Positions 44,632 through 54,574 of a DNA stretch of 64,000 bases are shown here, in pieces. The stretch comes from Pseudomonas extremorientalis (GTDB lineage: Bacteria; Pseudomonadota; Gammaproteobacteria; Pseudomonadales; Pseudomonadaceae), in NCBI RefSeq assembly GCF_001870465.1, contig NZ_MDGK01000011.1:1-64000 (forward strand), read 5' to 3'. Positions within the stretch are counted from its first letter, which is position 1, and each line of letters starts with the position of its first letter. The position numbers and the translations under genes are program-made. Below the pieces are notes generated by a model. That model saw nothing but the letters and a program-made list of their open reading frames with translations. It had not been told where the DNA came from and did not search any database.

Positions 44632-46622
44632 TACTTTTTGTCCGCGATTTCGAGCATGGCTTCACGCAGGAAGAAGTCCAGGGTGTTGCCGATGGTTTCG
44701 CTCATTTCCACGGTCGGCTCCCAGTCCAGCAGGCGCTTGGCGTTTTCGATGCTTGGCTTGCGATGCGCCACGTCCTGGTAACCGGTGCCGTAGAACGCCT
44801 TGCTTTCTACGTCGCGGAAACCGGCGAACGGTGGGAAGTTGCCACGCAACGGGTGCGCTTCGAACTGACGCAGCAGTTCTTCGCCCAACTGACGGATGCT
44901 GGCTTCGTTTTCCGGGTTGCCGATGTTGATGATCTGGCCGTCGCACACGCCGTTTTCGTTATCAATGATGCGGGCCAGGGCTTCGATGCCGTCAGCGATA
45001 TCGGTAAAGCAACGCTTCTGCTCGCCGCCGTCGAACAGGCGGATCGGCGTACCTTCCACCAGGTTCAGGATCAATTGGGTGATTGCGCGGGAGCTGCCGA
45101 TACGTGCCGAATCCAGGCGGTCCAGGCGTGGGCCCATCCAGTTGAACGGACGGAACAGGGTGAATTTCAGGCCCTTGTCACCGTACGCCCAGATCACACG
45201 GTCCAGCAGCTGCTTGGAAACCGAGTAGATCCAGCGCTGTTTGTTGACCGGACCCACCACCAGGTTGGAGGTGTCTTCGTCGAAGTACTGGTCCTGGCAC
45301 ATGCCATAGACTTCGGAGGTCGACGGGAAGATCACGCGCTTGTTGTACTTGACGCAGTAGCGCACCAGCTTGAGGTTTTCTTCGAAGTCCAGTTCGAACA
45401 CGCGCAGCGGGTTGCGGGTGTATTCGATTGGCGTGGCGATGGCCACCAGCGGCAGGACCACGTCGCACTTCTTGATGTGGTACTCGATCCACTCGGTGTG
45501 GATGCTGATATCGCCTTCGACGTAATGGAAGTTCGGGTGGCTGCGCAGGCGCTCGATGGCGTCCGAACCGATGTCCAGGCCGTAGATTTCATAACGGTCG
45601 TCGCGCAGCAGGCGCTCGGACAGGTGGTTGCCGATAAAGCCGTTCACACCCAGGATCAGCACGCGGGTACGCCGTGGCTTGCGGCCGGACTCGGCGCCGC
45701 GCAGCACGGAGCCGTCGACCAGGCCCAGTGCGTCCGCCAGGGCTGGGCCGGCGAGGAACAGGCCGTCGGCGTTGCGCTGGCCGAACTTGACCACCAGGGA
45801 GTCTTCACCGCAGGCGATGCGCAGCGGGTTGACGCTGATCACACGGCCCGGCGCCAGGCCTTCGTTGCCCTTGACCACTTCGGCCTGCCAGACGATCAAC
45901 TTGTGTTCGCCCACGGCGCAGAAGGCGCCTGGGTACGGTTGGGTCACGGCGCGCACCAGGTTGAACAGTTCTTCAGCCGGTTTTTTCCACTCCAGCTTGC
46001 CATCGGCGGCAGTGCGGCGGCCGAAGTAAGTGGCCTGGCTTTCGTCCTGGGCGGTTTCCGTCAGCTTGCCCTGGGCCAGTTGCGGCAGGGCGTCGCGCAG
46101 CAGGGTGCTGGCGGCGTCGCGCAGTTTGGCGTGCAGGGTCAGGCCGGTGTCGTTGCGTTCGATGATGACTTTCTGCTGGGCCAGGATCGCGCCGGCATCG
46201 GCACGCTTGACCATGCGGTGCAGGGTCACGCCGGTTTCGGTCTCGCCGTTGACCAGTACCCAGTTGGCCGGGGCGCGGCCACGGTATTTCGGCAGCAACG
46301 AGCCGTGCAGGTTGAACGCGCCTTTGCTGGCGGTGGCCAGCAGGGCCTCGCTGAGCAGGTTGCGGTAGTAGAACGAGAAAATGTAGTCCGGGTTCAGCTT
46401 GGCGATGCGCTCGATCCACAGCGGGTGGTTGGCGTCTTCCGGGGCATGCACCGGGATGCCATTGCGCGCGCACAGTTGTGCGACGGAACCGTAGAAGTTG
46501 TTTTCCTTGGGGTCATCGGCATGGGTGAACACGGCAGCAATTTCGTAACCGGTGTTGAGCAGCGCTTCAATGCCTGCACAACCAATATCGTGGTACGCGA
46601 ATACAACAGCTTTTGAACTCAT
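44631..46622 (-). CDS. arnA: bifunctional UDP-glucuronate decarboxylase / UDP-Ara4N formyltransferase ArnA
   Basis: 663 residues, two domains. The N-terminal formyltransferase (1-300) has [18 protein letters not shown] and the DAGAILAQQ segment. The C-terminal oxidative decarboxylase (315-660) has [17 protein letters not shown] (NAD) and [10 protein letters not shown] (Ser/Thr and Tyr). It makes the UDP-4-keto-pentose used by ArnB and later formylates UDP-Ara4N. It follows arnC with a 2-base gap. Both domains look complete. Confidence 0.96.
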   Translation of the reverse strand: MSSKAVVFAYHDIGCAGIEALLNTGYEIAAVFTHADDPKENNFYGSVAQLCARNGIPVHAPEDANHPLWIERIAKLNPDYIFSFYYRNLLSEALLATASKGAFNLHGSLLPKYRGRAPANWVLVNGETETGVTLHRMVKRADAGAILAQQKVIIERNDTGLTLHAKLRDAASTLLRDALPQLAQGKLTETAQDESQATYFGRRTAADGKLEWKKPAEELFNLVRAVTQPYPGAFCAVGEHKLIVWQAEVVKGNEGLAPGRVISVNPLRIACGEDSLVVKFGQRNADGLFLAGPALADALGLVDGSVLRGAESGRKPRRTRVLILGVNGFIGNHLSERLLRDDRYEIYGLDIGSDAIERLRSHPNFHYVEGDISIHTEWIEYHIKKCDVVLPLVAIATPIEYTRNPLRVFELDFEENLKLVRYCVKYNKRVIFPSTSEVYGMCQDQYFDEDTSNLVVGPVNKQRWIYSVSKQLLDRVIWAYGDKGLKFTLFRPFNWMGPRLDRLDSARIGSSRAITQLILNLVEGTPIRLFDGGEQKRCFTDIADGIEALARIIDNENGVCDGQIINIGNPENEASIRQLGEELLRQFEAHPLRGNFPPFAGFRDVESKAFYGTGYQDVAHRKPSIENAKRLLDWEPTVEMSETIGNTLDFFLREAMLEIADKK

Positions 46623-46624
46623 GA

Positions 46625-47650
46625 TTAGACCTGATCAGCAGAAGTAGAAGTATGGGAGGACACCAGGCCGTCTACGACGACCACGGGAGCCGGTGCTGCC
46701 GGTTGGTTGCGCAGCACTTTTTCGATAAAGAAGCGTGGACGGGCGCGCACGTCGCTGTACATGCGGCCCAGGTATTCACCCAAGAGGCCCATGCCGATGA
46801 ACTGGCCGCCGGTGAACACGAACAACACCGCGAACAGCACGAACAAACCGTCGCCAGCCCAGTCGGCGCCAAAGGCCAGGCGCAGGATGATCAATGCGAA
46901 GGCAAACAGCACACCCAGCGCCGCCAGGCTGAAGCCGACGATGGACAGCAGTCGCAGTGGGGTAGTGGTCATGCAGGTCAGCAAGTCGAACATCAGGCTG
47001 ATCAGGCGCATGGCGCTGTATTTGGATTCGCCGTGTTCCCGCTCGGCGTGGTGCACCAGGATTTCCGTGGTGTGCCGGGCAAAGCCGTTGGCCAGGATCG
47101 GGATGAAGGTGCTGCGCTCACGGCAGGCGAGCATCGCGTCGACAATGGTGCGGCGGTAGGCGCGCAGCATGCAGCCGTAGTCGCTCATGGCTACGCCGGT
47201 GGAGCGCTGCACGGCCAGGTTGATCAGGCGCGACGGCCAGCGGCGAAAGGCCGAGTCCTGACGGTTGTTGCGCACGGTGGCAACCACGTCGTAGCCCAGG
47301 GCAGCTTGCTCGACCAGGCGCGGGATTTCTTCGGGCGGGTTTTGCAGGTCGGCGTCTAGGGTGATCACCACTTCGCCTCGGCATTGCTCGAAACCGGCCA
47401 TGATCGCCGCATGCTGGCCGTAGTTGCGGTTGAGAATTACCGCGACCACGTTGCTGCCGTCTTCCGAGGCGGCGTCTTCCAGCAGTTGGGCCGAATTGTC
47501 GCGGCTACCGTCATCCACCAGGATGATTTCGTATGCGTAGGCCAGTTGCTTGCAGGCTGCGGTGGTACGGCGCAGCAATTCAGGCAGGCTTTCTTGTTCG
47601 TTGTAGACCGGGATAACGATCGACACGCAATGAATAGGGTAGGGTTTCAA
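46625..47650 (-). CDS. arnC: undecaprenyl-phosphate aminoarabinose transferase ArnC
   Basis: 341 residues, GT2 fold with two C-terminal membrane helices. [28 protein letters not shown] and [14 protein letters not shown] (DxD) are the catalytic core. [20 protein letters not shown] follows the last helix. The N-terminus MKPYPI matches known ArnC, but here it is read from a TTG codon with GAGG about 10 bases upstream. It is the first gene of the operon. Upstream there is no arnB, which is the usual first gene. Confidence 0.95.
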   Translation of the reverse strand: MKPYPIHCVSIVIPVYNEQESLPELLRRTTAACKQLAYAYEIILVDDGSRDNSAQLLEDAASEDGSNVVAVILNRNYGQHAAIMAGFEQCRGEVVITLDADLQNPPEEIPRLVEQAALGYDVVATVRNNRQDSAFRRWPSRLINLAVQRSTGVAMSDYGCMLRAYRRTIVDAMLACRERSTFIPILANGFARHTTEILVHHAEREHGESKYSAMRLISLMFDLLTCMTTTPLRLLSIVGFSLAALGVLFAFALIILRLAFGADWAGDGLFVLFAVLFVFTGGQFIGMGLLGEYLGRMYSDVRARPRFFIEKVLRNQPAAPAPVVVVDGLVSSHTSTSADQV

Positions 47651-48027
47651 AGATTCATGACCTCGGGGTTAGAGCAACTTGGAGCGTGGAAACAGCAGCA
47701 ATCATTAGGCAAACGTCCAGAATGCAGGTTGGAAAGCGGCACTGAAGATAGAACGTAATCAAGAGGTTAGACGATATAGCGCGGTTTGCTATGAAGTGCT
47801 GTATCCAAGATTAAGCGTAAAAATGTGGAACAGATATGAAAGGCAGATGAAAAACTCGTTTATTTGACAGGTAGACAGCTAGGGTTCAGCTAAGTGGACG
47901 AGGTGCCAGGCAAGGCGTCCGGGCGAGCGCGACGCGATGTTATTCAATCCGGTGTTCAGTAAAGAATATTCTCTGCAATGCCCGCCAAGTGCCGGTAAAG
48001 TAAGCCGTCTCTTGCCAGGGTGAACGG
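47651..48027. other. intergenic region upstream of arnC
   Basis: 377 bases, more A/T-rich than its surroundings, between the divergent arnC and a plus-strand exported protein gene. No ORF and no recognisable arnB remnant in any frame. It holds a direct repeat (47836-47852) and a presumed pair of divergent promoters. Confidence 0.6.
47836..47852 (-). promoter_or_regulatory. possible response-regulator binding direct repeat
   Basis: On the minus strand the sequence reads TTTCAT-CTGCC-TTTCAT, two identical hexamers with 5-base spacing, about 190 bases upstream of arnC. An 11-base period is typical of OmpR-family regulators such as PmrA, PhoP or ColR, which control arn genes in pseudomonads. The sequence matches no consensus exactly, so the assignment is tentative. 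Confidence 0.3.
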
Positions 48028-48825
48028 ATGAATAGCGTGCAGCTTTTACGCGGCCAATTGCGGCCAGTGTTGATGGGGTTGTTGATGAGCGTCGCGTGCA
48101 TCACCACCGTATGCGCCGATGATGGGGTGGCGCTGACCAGCATCGACCAGGTGCCGGACGGCGTGGAAGTGCGCGGCAAGCAGATCGCCGCGTATACCTG
48201 GGACGATAAACAAGGCAAGAACCTGCTGGTGCTCGCCGAACAAGTCAGCGAGCGCGATGACGACGGCACCCAGTCGGCATTCGTGTATGCGGCCCAGTAC
48301 CTGATCGACGGCAACCGCCCCAAGCGCGTGTGGATGCTCTACGACGATGTGCAGCACTGCGAATTCGATGCGTCCCTGCGCTTTGACAGGGCTGCAACCA
48401 AAGTCACCGACCTCACTGGCGACGGCATCACCCAGGCCACCGTTGGCTATTCGCGCACCTGCACCAGTGATGTCAGCCCCAACGAATTCAAGTTGATCAT
48501 GCACGTCGGCAAGTCGCAGAAGTACCGCCTGCGTGGGGTCGACCGCGTCGGTGCGGCCTGGTGGGACGAAGAGGCCGGCGCCCTGCGCGGCATGCCGCTG
48601 CCCAAGGACTGCAGCGTGGCCGCTCAGCAGGCGCTGGTCAGCCAGTACAAGGAGCAGGGCACCGAGTTGCCGTTGCCGGGGTGTTATGGCGATGAGAAGG
48701 ACTTTGCCAAGGCGCCCGCTCCGTACTTGGATTTCATGCGCACCCAATGGTTTGCGTTGATGCAGAAACAGGATGAGACTTGGAGCCAACCGCAAACCGA
48801 GGACGGCCCGGTTGAGCCCGACTAG
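48028..48825 (+). CDS. exported protein, possible surface-polysaccharide-associated family
   Basis: 265 residues with a signal peptide (hydrophobic PVLMGLLMSVACITTVCA, cleavage near residue 30). The mature domain has YDDVQHCEFDASL, KVTDLTGDGITQATVGYS and SPNEFKLIMHVGKSQKYRLRG. The DLTGDG segment and paired cysteines resemble the M949_RS01915-type surface polysaccharide biosynthesis family, from memory. Divergent from arnC. The function is not established. Confidence 0.72.
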   Translation: MNSVQLLRGQLRPVLMGLLMSVACITTVCADDGVALTSIDQVPDGVEVRGKQIAAYTWDDKQGKNLLVLAEQVSERDDDGTQSAFVYAAQYLIDGNRPKRVWMLYDDVQHCEFDASLRFDRAATKVTDLTGDGITQATVGYSRTCTSDVSPNEFKLIMHVGKSQKYRLRGVDRVGAAWWDEEAGALRGMPLPKDCSVAAQQALVSQYKEQGTELPLPGCYGDEKDFAKAPAPYLDFMRTQWFALMQKQDETWSQPQTEDGPVEPD

Positions 48826-48850
48826 CTGCCAAGGCCTCAAGGTAAAACCA

Positions 48851-49348
48851 TCAGTATTTTTTTTGCTGCATATTTTCGACATCTGAAAGCAATTGCAGAT
48901 TCTGAGCGAAAGCCGGCGTGCCATGTTCACTCTTCTGCACGCCCTGTAACGCTTTCAGCGCAATGGCTGTCGTTTGATTGTTGACCGTTTGGGCCAATGC
49001 CTGCATTTCATTGCTTTTGCCGTTCCCAGTCGCTACATGGTTGCGCAGGTTGAGCATTGTCTGGCGCAATGTTTGAGTGTCTTTGCCTGTTATAGCGGCT
49101 GGATATCGGGTTGAAAATCGCTCTATCTTTTCGATTTTTCTATCGAGCGCATTGACCTGCTTATTGATCTGGTTGAAGTCATCCCGGGAGATATCAACCT
49201 TGGCTTTGTTTTCCACCGTCGCAAAATACGAGGGGGCATACAGTGTTGTGTTGTACGCAGGAGGCTGGCTGTCTGGAGCAATGGATGAGTGCTTGACAGC
49301 CCAGGGATTAGGGTTCGCATAACGCGAGGTAGGAGTGTCAATAGGCAT
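48851..49348 (-). CDS. hypothetical protein, 165 residues
   Basis: Polar protein with a disordered Ser/Pro/Asn-rich N-terminus (MPIDTPTSRYANPNPWAV) followed by a helical coiled-coil region (INKQVNALDRKIEKIERF) and a Gln/Asn-rich C-terminus. AAAGG lies 8 bases before the ATG. No signal peptide or membrane helix. The composition is less G+C-rich than its neighbours, and the N-terminal bias recalls secreted effectors, but there is no further support. Family not recognised. Confidence 0.6.
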   Translation of the reverse strand: MPIDTPTSRYANPNPWAVKHSSIAPDSQPPAYNTTLYAPSYFATVENKAKVDISRDDFNQINKQVNALDRKIEKIERFSTRYPAAITGKDTQTLRQTMLNLRNHVATGNGKSNEMQALAQTVNNQTTAIALKALQGVQKSEHGTPAFAQNLQLLSDVENMQQKKY

Positions 49349-49632
49349 AAAGTGACCTTTGTCTGAGTGAATGAGCAGGGATGAAAAGCTGAAAATAAAG
49401 CAAGGCGCCTACAAAGCAGCATAGGAAAATGCTTCGACCGGTAGTGATTAGGCTTATCGCTCCATAGGACAATACGGCGCGTACCTGACGCGTTGACGCA
49501 CCGCCTCGCGGTACGTTTCAGTACTTTGTACCAGCGGTACTCATGGGCTAGACTTCTTTGCTCTGTTCAATCGTAAATATGTCGATTTAACAATCAGTTA
49601 AATGGTGTATTTAAACCAAAGGCTGATCTAGC
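49349..49632. other. intergenic region before the recombinase
   Basis: 284 bases between two divergent genes. The run near 49511-49540 holds the short inverted segments GGTAC / GTACC repeated around AGTACTTTGTACC and CGGTACT. This could be a recombinase or regulator site, but no function can be shown. No ORF supported. Confidence 0.4.
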
Positions 49633-50547
49633 TTGACTGAGTCTATCCGCAACCCGCTGACCCTCTACCTCACCCGCCTGGCCCCCTCCAGCCAATTGAC
49701 CATGCGCTACGTGCTGCAAGATGCGGCCGATCGCCTTGGCTTCGAGGACATCAACCTCGAAGACATCGACTGGCACTTGCTGCAGCCCGAACACGTCATT
49801 GCCCTGGTCGCCGCCTTGCGCGAAGACGGTTATGCGCCGAATACCTCCTCGTTGTATGTGAACGCGGTGCGCGGGGTGATGAATGAGGCGTGGCGCCTGA
49901 ACCTGATCAGCCAGGAGCACCTGTTGCGCATGCGCACGGTCAAGGCTGCACCCGGCACGCGCCTGGGCCAGGGCCGCAACCTGCGGCGCAGCCTGATCCG
50001 CGAAATGATGGAAGTCTGCGCCGACGACCCACGGCCCCAGGGCCTGCGAGACGCCGCAGTGATCGGTATTCTCTACGGCTCCGGCATGCGCAAGTCGGAA
50101 TCGGTCAACCTCGACCTGGCCCAGATCAACTTCGAAGAGCGCAGCTTGCGGGTGATCGGCAAGGGCAACAAGGAGTTGATCAAGTACGCGCCGGACTGGG
50201 CGTTCGCCAAATTGCAGGCGTGGCTGGCGTTTCGGCGCGAGCAGCTCAAGGAGGGCGAGCAGGATGACAGCTTCCTGTTCAACCGTATCCGCCGTGGCAG
50301 CCACATCACCCGCGAGCGCATCACCAAACATGCCATTTACTACATCGCCCGCCAGCGCGGCGAACAGGTGGGCGTGAAGATCATGCCCCATGACTTCCGT
50401 CGCTCGTTCATCACCCGGGTGATCGAGGAGCATGACCTGTCGATCGCGCAGAAGCTCGCACACCATACCAATATCCAGACCACCGCCAGCTATGACGTGC
50501 GTGACGACAATGAGCGACGGCGGGCGGTGGACCGGTTTGACCTGTAG
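49633..50547 (+). CDS. tyrosine-type site-specific recombinase
   Basis: 304 residues, integrase family. The N-terminal SAM-like DNA-binding domain spans about 1-95. The catalytic domain has the full set: GSGMRKSE (Arg), GKGNKE (Lys), MPHDFRRSF (His-x-x-Arg), KLAHHTNIQTTASY (His and nucleophile Tyr). The start is TTG with AAAGG 10 bases upstream; the first ATG in frame is 23 residues later (MRYVLQDAADR) and would truncate the N-domain. No att repeat, excisionase or cargo genes flank it, so it may be a solitary chromosomal recombinase. Confidence 0.88.
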   Translation: MTESIRNPLTLYLTRLAPSSQLTMRYVLQDAADRLGFEDINLEDIDWHLLQPEHVIALVAALREDGYAPNTSSLYVNAVRGVMNEAWRLNLISQEHLLRMRTVKAAPGTRLGQGRNLRRSLIREMMEVCADDPRPQGLRDAAVIGILYGSGMRKSESVNLDLAQINFEERSLRVIGKGNKELIKYAPDWAFAKLQAWLAFRREQLKEGEQDDSFLFNRIRRGSHITRERITKHAIYYIARQRGEQVGVKIMPHDFRRSFITRVIEEHDLSIAQKLAHHTNIQTTASYDVRDDNERRRAVDRFDL

Positions 50548-50562
50548 GGTTGACGATTGCAG

Positions 50563-50580
50563 CCCCCCCTCAAGGGGGGG
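50563..50580. terminator. G/C hairpin between convergent genes
   Basis: Perfect 7-bp stem CCCCCCC / GGGGGGG with a TCAA tetraloop, 15 bases after the recombinase stop and before the SDR stop at 50591. There is no long T-run, so termination strength is uncertain. Confidence 0.45.
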
Positions 50581-50590
50581 CGATGCAGTT

Positions 50591-51448
50591 TTAGAGAATA
50601 GGTTTGCCGCCAGTGACCGCGTAGCGCGATCCGGAGATGTAGCTGGCTTCGTCCGAGGCCAACAACACATAGATCGGCGCGACTTCCACCGGTTGGCCAG
50701 GGCGGCCCAGCGGGGTTTCGCTGCCGAAGCTCTGCACATCTTCATCGGTCATGGTCGCCACGATCAACGGCGTCCAGATCGGGCCCGGGGCCACGCTGTT
50801 GACGCGTATACCCTTGCTGCCGAGCAACTGCGCCAAGCCACCGGTGAAATTGGCAATCGCACCCTTGGTGGCTGCATACGGCATCAACGTCGGCTTGGGC
50901 ATGTCTGAGTTGACGGACGTGGTGTTAATGATCGAACTGCCAGCCTTCATATGCGGCACCGCTGCCTTGCACAGGCGAAACATTGCGGTGATGTTGATAT
51001 CGAAGGTCTTGACCCATTCCTCGTCCGAGATTTCTTCAAGAGTCTCGTGGCTCATCTGGAACGCTGCGTTATTGACCAGCACGTCGATACGGCCGAATTG
51101 CTCGACCGTTTTGTCGACCAGTTCGTGGCACACGCTTTTCTGAGCGATATCGCCGGGCAGCAGCAGGCATTGGCGACCGGCTTCCTCGACCCAACGCGCA
51201 GTTTCCCTGGCGTCCTCGTGCTCATCCAGATAAGCGATGGCCACATCGGCGCCTTCACGGGCAAACGCGATGGCGACGGCGCGCCCGATGCCGCTGTCGG
51301 CCCCAGTGATCAGGGCGATCTTGTTGGCCAACCGTCCGGAGCCCTTGTAGCTCTGTTCACCGCAATCCGGGTACGGGTCCATTTTCTTCTGCGAACCAGG
51401 TACGGTCTGCGCTTGGGGGGCGAAGGGAGGGTGAGGGTAATCAGTCAT
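50591..51448 (-). CDS. SDR-family oxidoreductase, YghA-like
   Basis: 285 residues. The proline-rich N-terminus with PGSQKKMDPYPDCGEQSYKG is typical of the YghA/general stress SDR subfamily. ITGADSGIGRAVA is the cofactor motif, NTTSVNSDMP the Ser and PYAATKGAIAN the YxxxK. GGAG lies 7 bases before the chosen ATG; the ATGs 4 and 7 codons upstream lack this. It is probably an NADPH aldehyde/ketone reductase linked to stress. Substrate unknown. Confidence 0.9.
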   Translation of the reverse strand: MTDYPHPPFAPQAQTVPGSQKKMDPYPDCGEQSYKGSGRLANKIALITGADSGIGRAVAIAFAREGADVAIAYLDEHEDARETARWVEEAGRQCLLLPGDIAQKSVCHELVDKTVEQFGRIDVLVNNAAFQMSHETLEEISDEEWVKTFDINITAMFRLCKAAVPHMKAGSSIINTTSVNSDMPKPTLMPYAATKGAIANFTGGLAQLLGSKGIRVNSVAPGPIWTPLIVATMTDEDVQSFGSETPLGRPGQPVEVAPIYVLLASDEASYISGSRYAVTGGKPIL

Positions 51449-51587
51449 GTCAATCTCCATAGTTTCCAACGTGGCTATGGGATTAGTAGTTGCCGGCCGG
51501 TTGATAGTTGTAACGGATGCCGCCGAGGGCCGACGAGTGGTTGGCGTTGGCCCCAGGCAACGCCAACCTCAAGTGCATGGGCCGCCC

Positions 51588-52796
51588 TCAGGACGAGGGT
51601 GGGGCGCTCGCCAGGTGAGCCGGCAGGCGCCGCAGTGTCCACACCGTGGTGAACATCGCCGCTATGGCGCACAGCGCAATCCCGATCAGCATCGGCGCCG
51701 GCGTGTGATCGGCGAACACCCCGATCAGGGTCATGGACAGGGCCCCGATGATCATCTGGATCGCACCGAGCAAGGCCGAGGCAGAACCGGCCACGGCACC
51801 ATGATCCTCCAGGGACAATACCCCGGCGGCCGGCAGCAGCAGGCCGAGAAAGCCGAAGCCGATAAACAGCAAGGCCATGGTCAGGGCCAGGCTGTCGACC
51901 CACAGCGTAGTGACGGCCAGGACAGCCATCACTGCAGCCACAGCCGCTACCGACCAAAGAATCAACGGCGCCAGGCCAAAGCGCGCACTGAGGCGCGCAG
52001 TGAGTTGGCTCATGGCGAAAAACGACGCGGCATTCAACGCAAAGGCCAGGCTGAACTGCGTGGGTGTGAGGCCGTAATGCTCGATGTACACGAACGGCGC
52101 GCTGCCGATAAACACGAAGAAGGTCGCCAGGCCAAAGCCGCACACCACCGACAGGCCGATGAATACCGGGTCACGCAACAACGCGCCATAACTGCTGAAG
52201 GCACTGCCCAGGGTCTTGCCCAACCGGCGTTCGGCAGGGTGGGTTTCGGGCAGTTGCACGATGGTCATTACCAGACACGCCAGCGCGAGCACCGCCAGCA
52301 CGGCGAATACTTCGCGCCAGCTCCACAGCGAAATCACCAGGCTGCCGGCCAATGGCGCGAGAATCGGCGAGACGCTCATCACCAGCATCAGCAAGGACAT
52401 CAACTTCGCGGCCTCATGCCCCGTGTACAGGTCACGCACGATGGCCCGGGGAATCACCATGCCGGCGCATGCGCCGAAAGCCTGCAGGGCGCGAAAGGCA
52501 ATCAGGGTTTCGATCGTCGGCGCCAAGGCGCATCCGACACTGGCCACGGCAAAAATCACCAGGCCGGCATAGATCGGCGGTTTGCGCCCGAATACATCGC
52601 TGACCGGCCCGTAGAACAACTGGCATACGCCGACGATCACGAAGAACACCGTCAGGCTCATCTGCACCCGCGCCGGCGAGGCATGCAGGCTCGCGCCGAG
52701 GGTCGGCAGTGCGGGCAGGTAGATGTCGATGGCGAAAGGGCCGACGGCGGTGATCAACCCCAGTAGCAGGGCGAGGTGGGCGATACGTCGAGACAT
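51588..52796 (-). CDS. Bcr/CflA-type multidrug efflux MFS transporter
   Basis: 402 residues, twelve membrane helices. AVGPFAIDIYLPALPTLGASL is the hallmark N-terminal helix of the Bcr/CflA drug:proton antiporters. GPVSDVFGRKPPIYAGLVIF is MFS motif A, and ACAGMVIPRAIVRDLY the motif-C-like segment. The ATG at 52796 gives a normal N-terminus; the longer frame to 52865 is unlikely. Drugs or bicyclomycin-like compounds are expected substrates by family. Confidence 0.9.
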   Translation of the reverse strand: MSRRIAHLALLLGLITAVGPFAIDIYLPALPTLGASLHASPARVQMSLTVFFVIVGVCQLFYGPVSDVFGRKPPIYAGLVIFAVASVGCALAPTIETLIAFRALQAFGACAGMVIPRAIVRDLYTGHEAAKLMSLLMLVMSVSPILAPLAGSLVISLWSWREVFAVLAVLALACLVMTIVQLPETHPAERRLGKTLGSAFSSYGALLRDPVFIGLSVVCGFGLATFFVFIGSAPFVYIEHYGLTPTQFSLAFALNAASFFAMSQLTARLSARFGLAPLILWSVAAVAAVMAVLAVTTLWVDSLALTMALLFIGFGFLGLLLPAAGVLSLEDHGAVAGSASALLGAIQMIIGALSMTLIGVFADHTPAPMLIGIALCAIAAMFTTVWTLRRLPAHLASAPPSS

Positions 52797-52951
52797 GAGC
52801 GGTTCCGCACGGAAAAGGGCGGTCAGCTTAAGGGATCCACGCAGATCCGCAAACTTAGGCTTCAATAACCAGGGACGGTGGCCGATAACATCAGAAGCGG
52901 GGCGTCTGCGGTTGGGCTCCCAACCGGATGACCAGGCAAGGGGATTTTTGC

Positions 52952-54565
52952 ATGACGATCAAACTACGCTTGATGTTGTTGATAGCGACTGGCTTGCTCA
53001 CTGCTTTGATCATGAGCCTTACCGGTTACCTGGGCAATTCACGGATGGGCGATGCCGTACAGGACAGCGAGGTCAGCATGACGGTGCTGCGCAACCACAT
53101 GGAAGCCGACATGATGCACGACGCCCTGCGCGCCGATGTGCTGTCGGCGATGCTGGTGGGCCTGGGCAAAAGCACCAGCACACCGGCCGAGGTCAACGCT
53201 TCGCTCAAGGAACACGCCGAACACTTTCGCCAGGTACTGTCGGATAACCTCGCGCTGCCGCTGGACGCTTCGCTCAAGGCCAACCTGGAAAAAATCAAAC
53301 CGAGCCTGGACAACTACATCGCCACCGGTGAGCGCATCGTCGCGCTGGCGCTGGACAATCCCGAAGCCGCTCGCGCGGAACTGGGCACGTTCAATGCCGC
53401 CTTCACCCAGCTTGAAGATCAAATGGCCGCGCTGAGCGAGCTGATCGAGACCAACACCCAGCAGACAAGTGTCGGCACACGGCAGACCATCAGCAACGCC
53501 AATTTCACCCTGGGCGCAGTGTTGATCGCCAGCCTTTTACTGCTGTTGGCCCAGGGGCGCTGGGTGATGCTCAGCATCATGGCGCCATTGCAGGCCGCCA
53601 GCCGCATTGCCGCCAGCATTGCGCGGGGCAACTTGAGCGAAGCGATTGTCGAACCCCGGCGCAAAGACGAAGCCAGCGCCTTGATTCGCAGCCTCGCCAC
53701 CATGCAACGGGACTTGCGCGGCATGATCGAAGTGGTGCGCAGCAACGCCCACGGCGTAAGTGGCATGAGCGAGCAACTGAGCCACGGCTGCCATGAAGTG
53801 GCCGGCAGCAGCCAGCAACAGAGTGCGGCGGCCAGCACCATGGCCGCGGCCGCGAGTGAAATGACCGCCAGTATCGAGGAAATCACTCGGCATGCCGGGC
53901 GCGCATTGGACATGGCCAACCAGGCTGAGACCTTGGCCAAGGACGGTGGGCGGGTGATTCATCAGGTGGTCAACGACATGGGCGGCATTGCCCGCTCCGC
54001 GCAGCAGTCGGCCCAGGTGATTCGTACGCTGGACAAGGAGTCCGAGGCAATTTTCAGCATTATCCAAGTGATCAAGGGGATCGCCGACCAGACCAACCTG
54101 CTGGCCCTGAATGCTGCGATCGAGGCCGCCCGCGCCGGTGAACAGGGGCGGGGGTTCGCAGTGGTTGCCGATGAGGTTCGCAGCCTGGCCGGCCGTACCA
54201 GTGCCTCAACCCTGGAAATCGCCAGCATGGTCCAGCGTATCCAGCAAAGCACGCGCGAAGCGGTGACCAGCATGGAGGAGGGCGTGGCTCAAGTGGATAA
54301 GGGCATGGCGGTGACCGCCGAGGTGGAGCGGGCGATTCGCGAAATTCTGCAAGCCACCTTGAACACCACGGAAATGGTCAACGATATCTCCCGCACCATT
54401 GGTGAACAGAGCCTGGCCAGCAACGAAATTGCGCACCAGGTGGAGATGATTGCGGGCATGTCGGAAAACAACAGTCGCGTTATTGGCCAAACGGCGTCGA
54501 CAACGGATGAGTTGTCCGGCCTGGCCGGTAAGCTTTCGCAGTCAGTTGATCGGTTTCACTTGTAA
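52952..54565 (+). CDS. methyl-accepting chemotaxis protein
   Basis: 537 residues at the inner membrane. The first helix (LRLMLLIATGLLTALIMSLTG) and a second near residues 192-208 flank a four-helix-bundle ligand domain of about 150 residues. HAMP follows (IMAPLQAASRIAASIARGNL), then the signalling domain with the conserved hairpin ADQTNLLALNAAIEAARAGE and FAVVADEVRSLAGRTS. AAGGGGA precedes the ATG. No che cluster is next to it. The ligand is unknown. Confidence 0.94.
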   Translation: MTIKLRLMLLIATGLLTALIMSLTGYLGNSRMGDAVQDSEVSMTVLRNHMEADMMHDALRADVLSAMLVGLGKSTSTPAEVNASLKEHAEHFRQVLSDNLALPLDASLKANLEKIKPSLDNYIATGERIVALALDNPEAARAELGTFNAAFTQLEDQMAALSELIETNTQQTSVGTRQTISNANFTLGAVLIASLLLLLAQGRWVMLSIMAPLQAASRIAASIARGNLSEAIVEPRRKDEASALIRSLATMQRDLRGMIEVVRSNAHGVSGMSEQLSHGCHEVAGSSQQQSAAASTMAAAASEMTASIEEITRHAGRALDMANQAETLAKDGGRVIHQVVNDMGGIARSAQQSAQVIRTLDKESEAIFSIIQVIKGIADQTNLLALNAAIEAARAGEQGRGFAVVADEVRSLAGRTSASTLEIASMVQRIQQSTREAVTSMEEGVAQVDKGMAVTAEVERAIREILQATLNTTEMVNDISRTIGEQSLASNEIAHQVEMIAGMSENNSRVIGQTASTTDELSGLAGKLSQSVDRFHL

Positions 54566-54574
54566 CCTACTGAT

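Noticed and set aside
47651..48027. Possible arnB remnant upstream of arnC
   Set aside because: No stretch in any frame resembles the PLP aminotransferase; the region is A/T-rich intergenic DNA.
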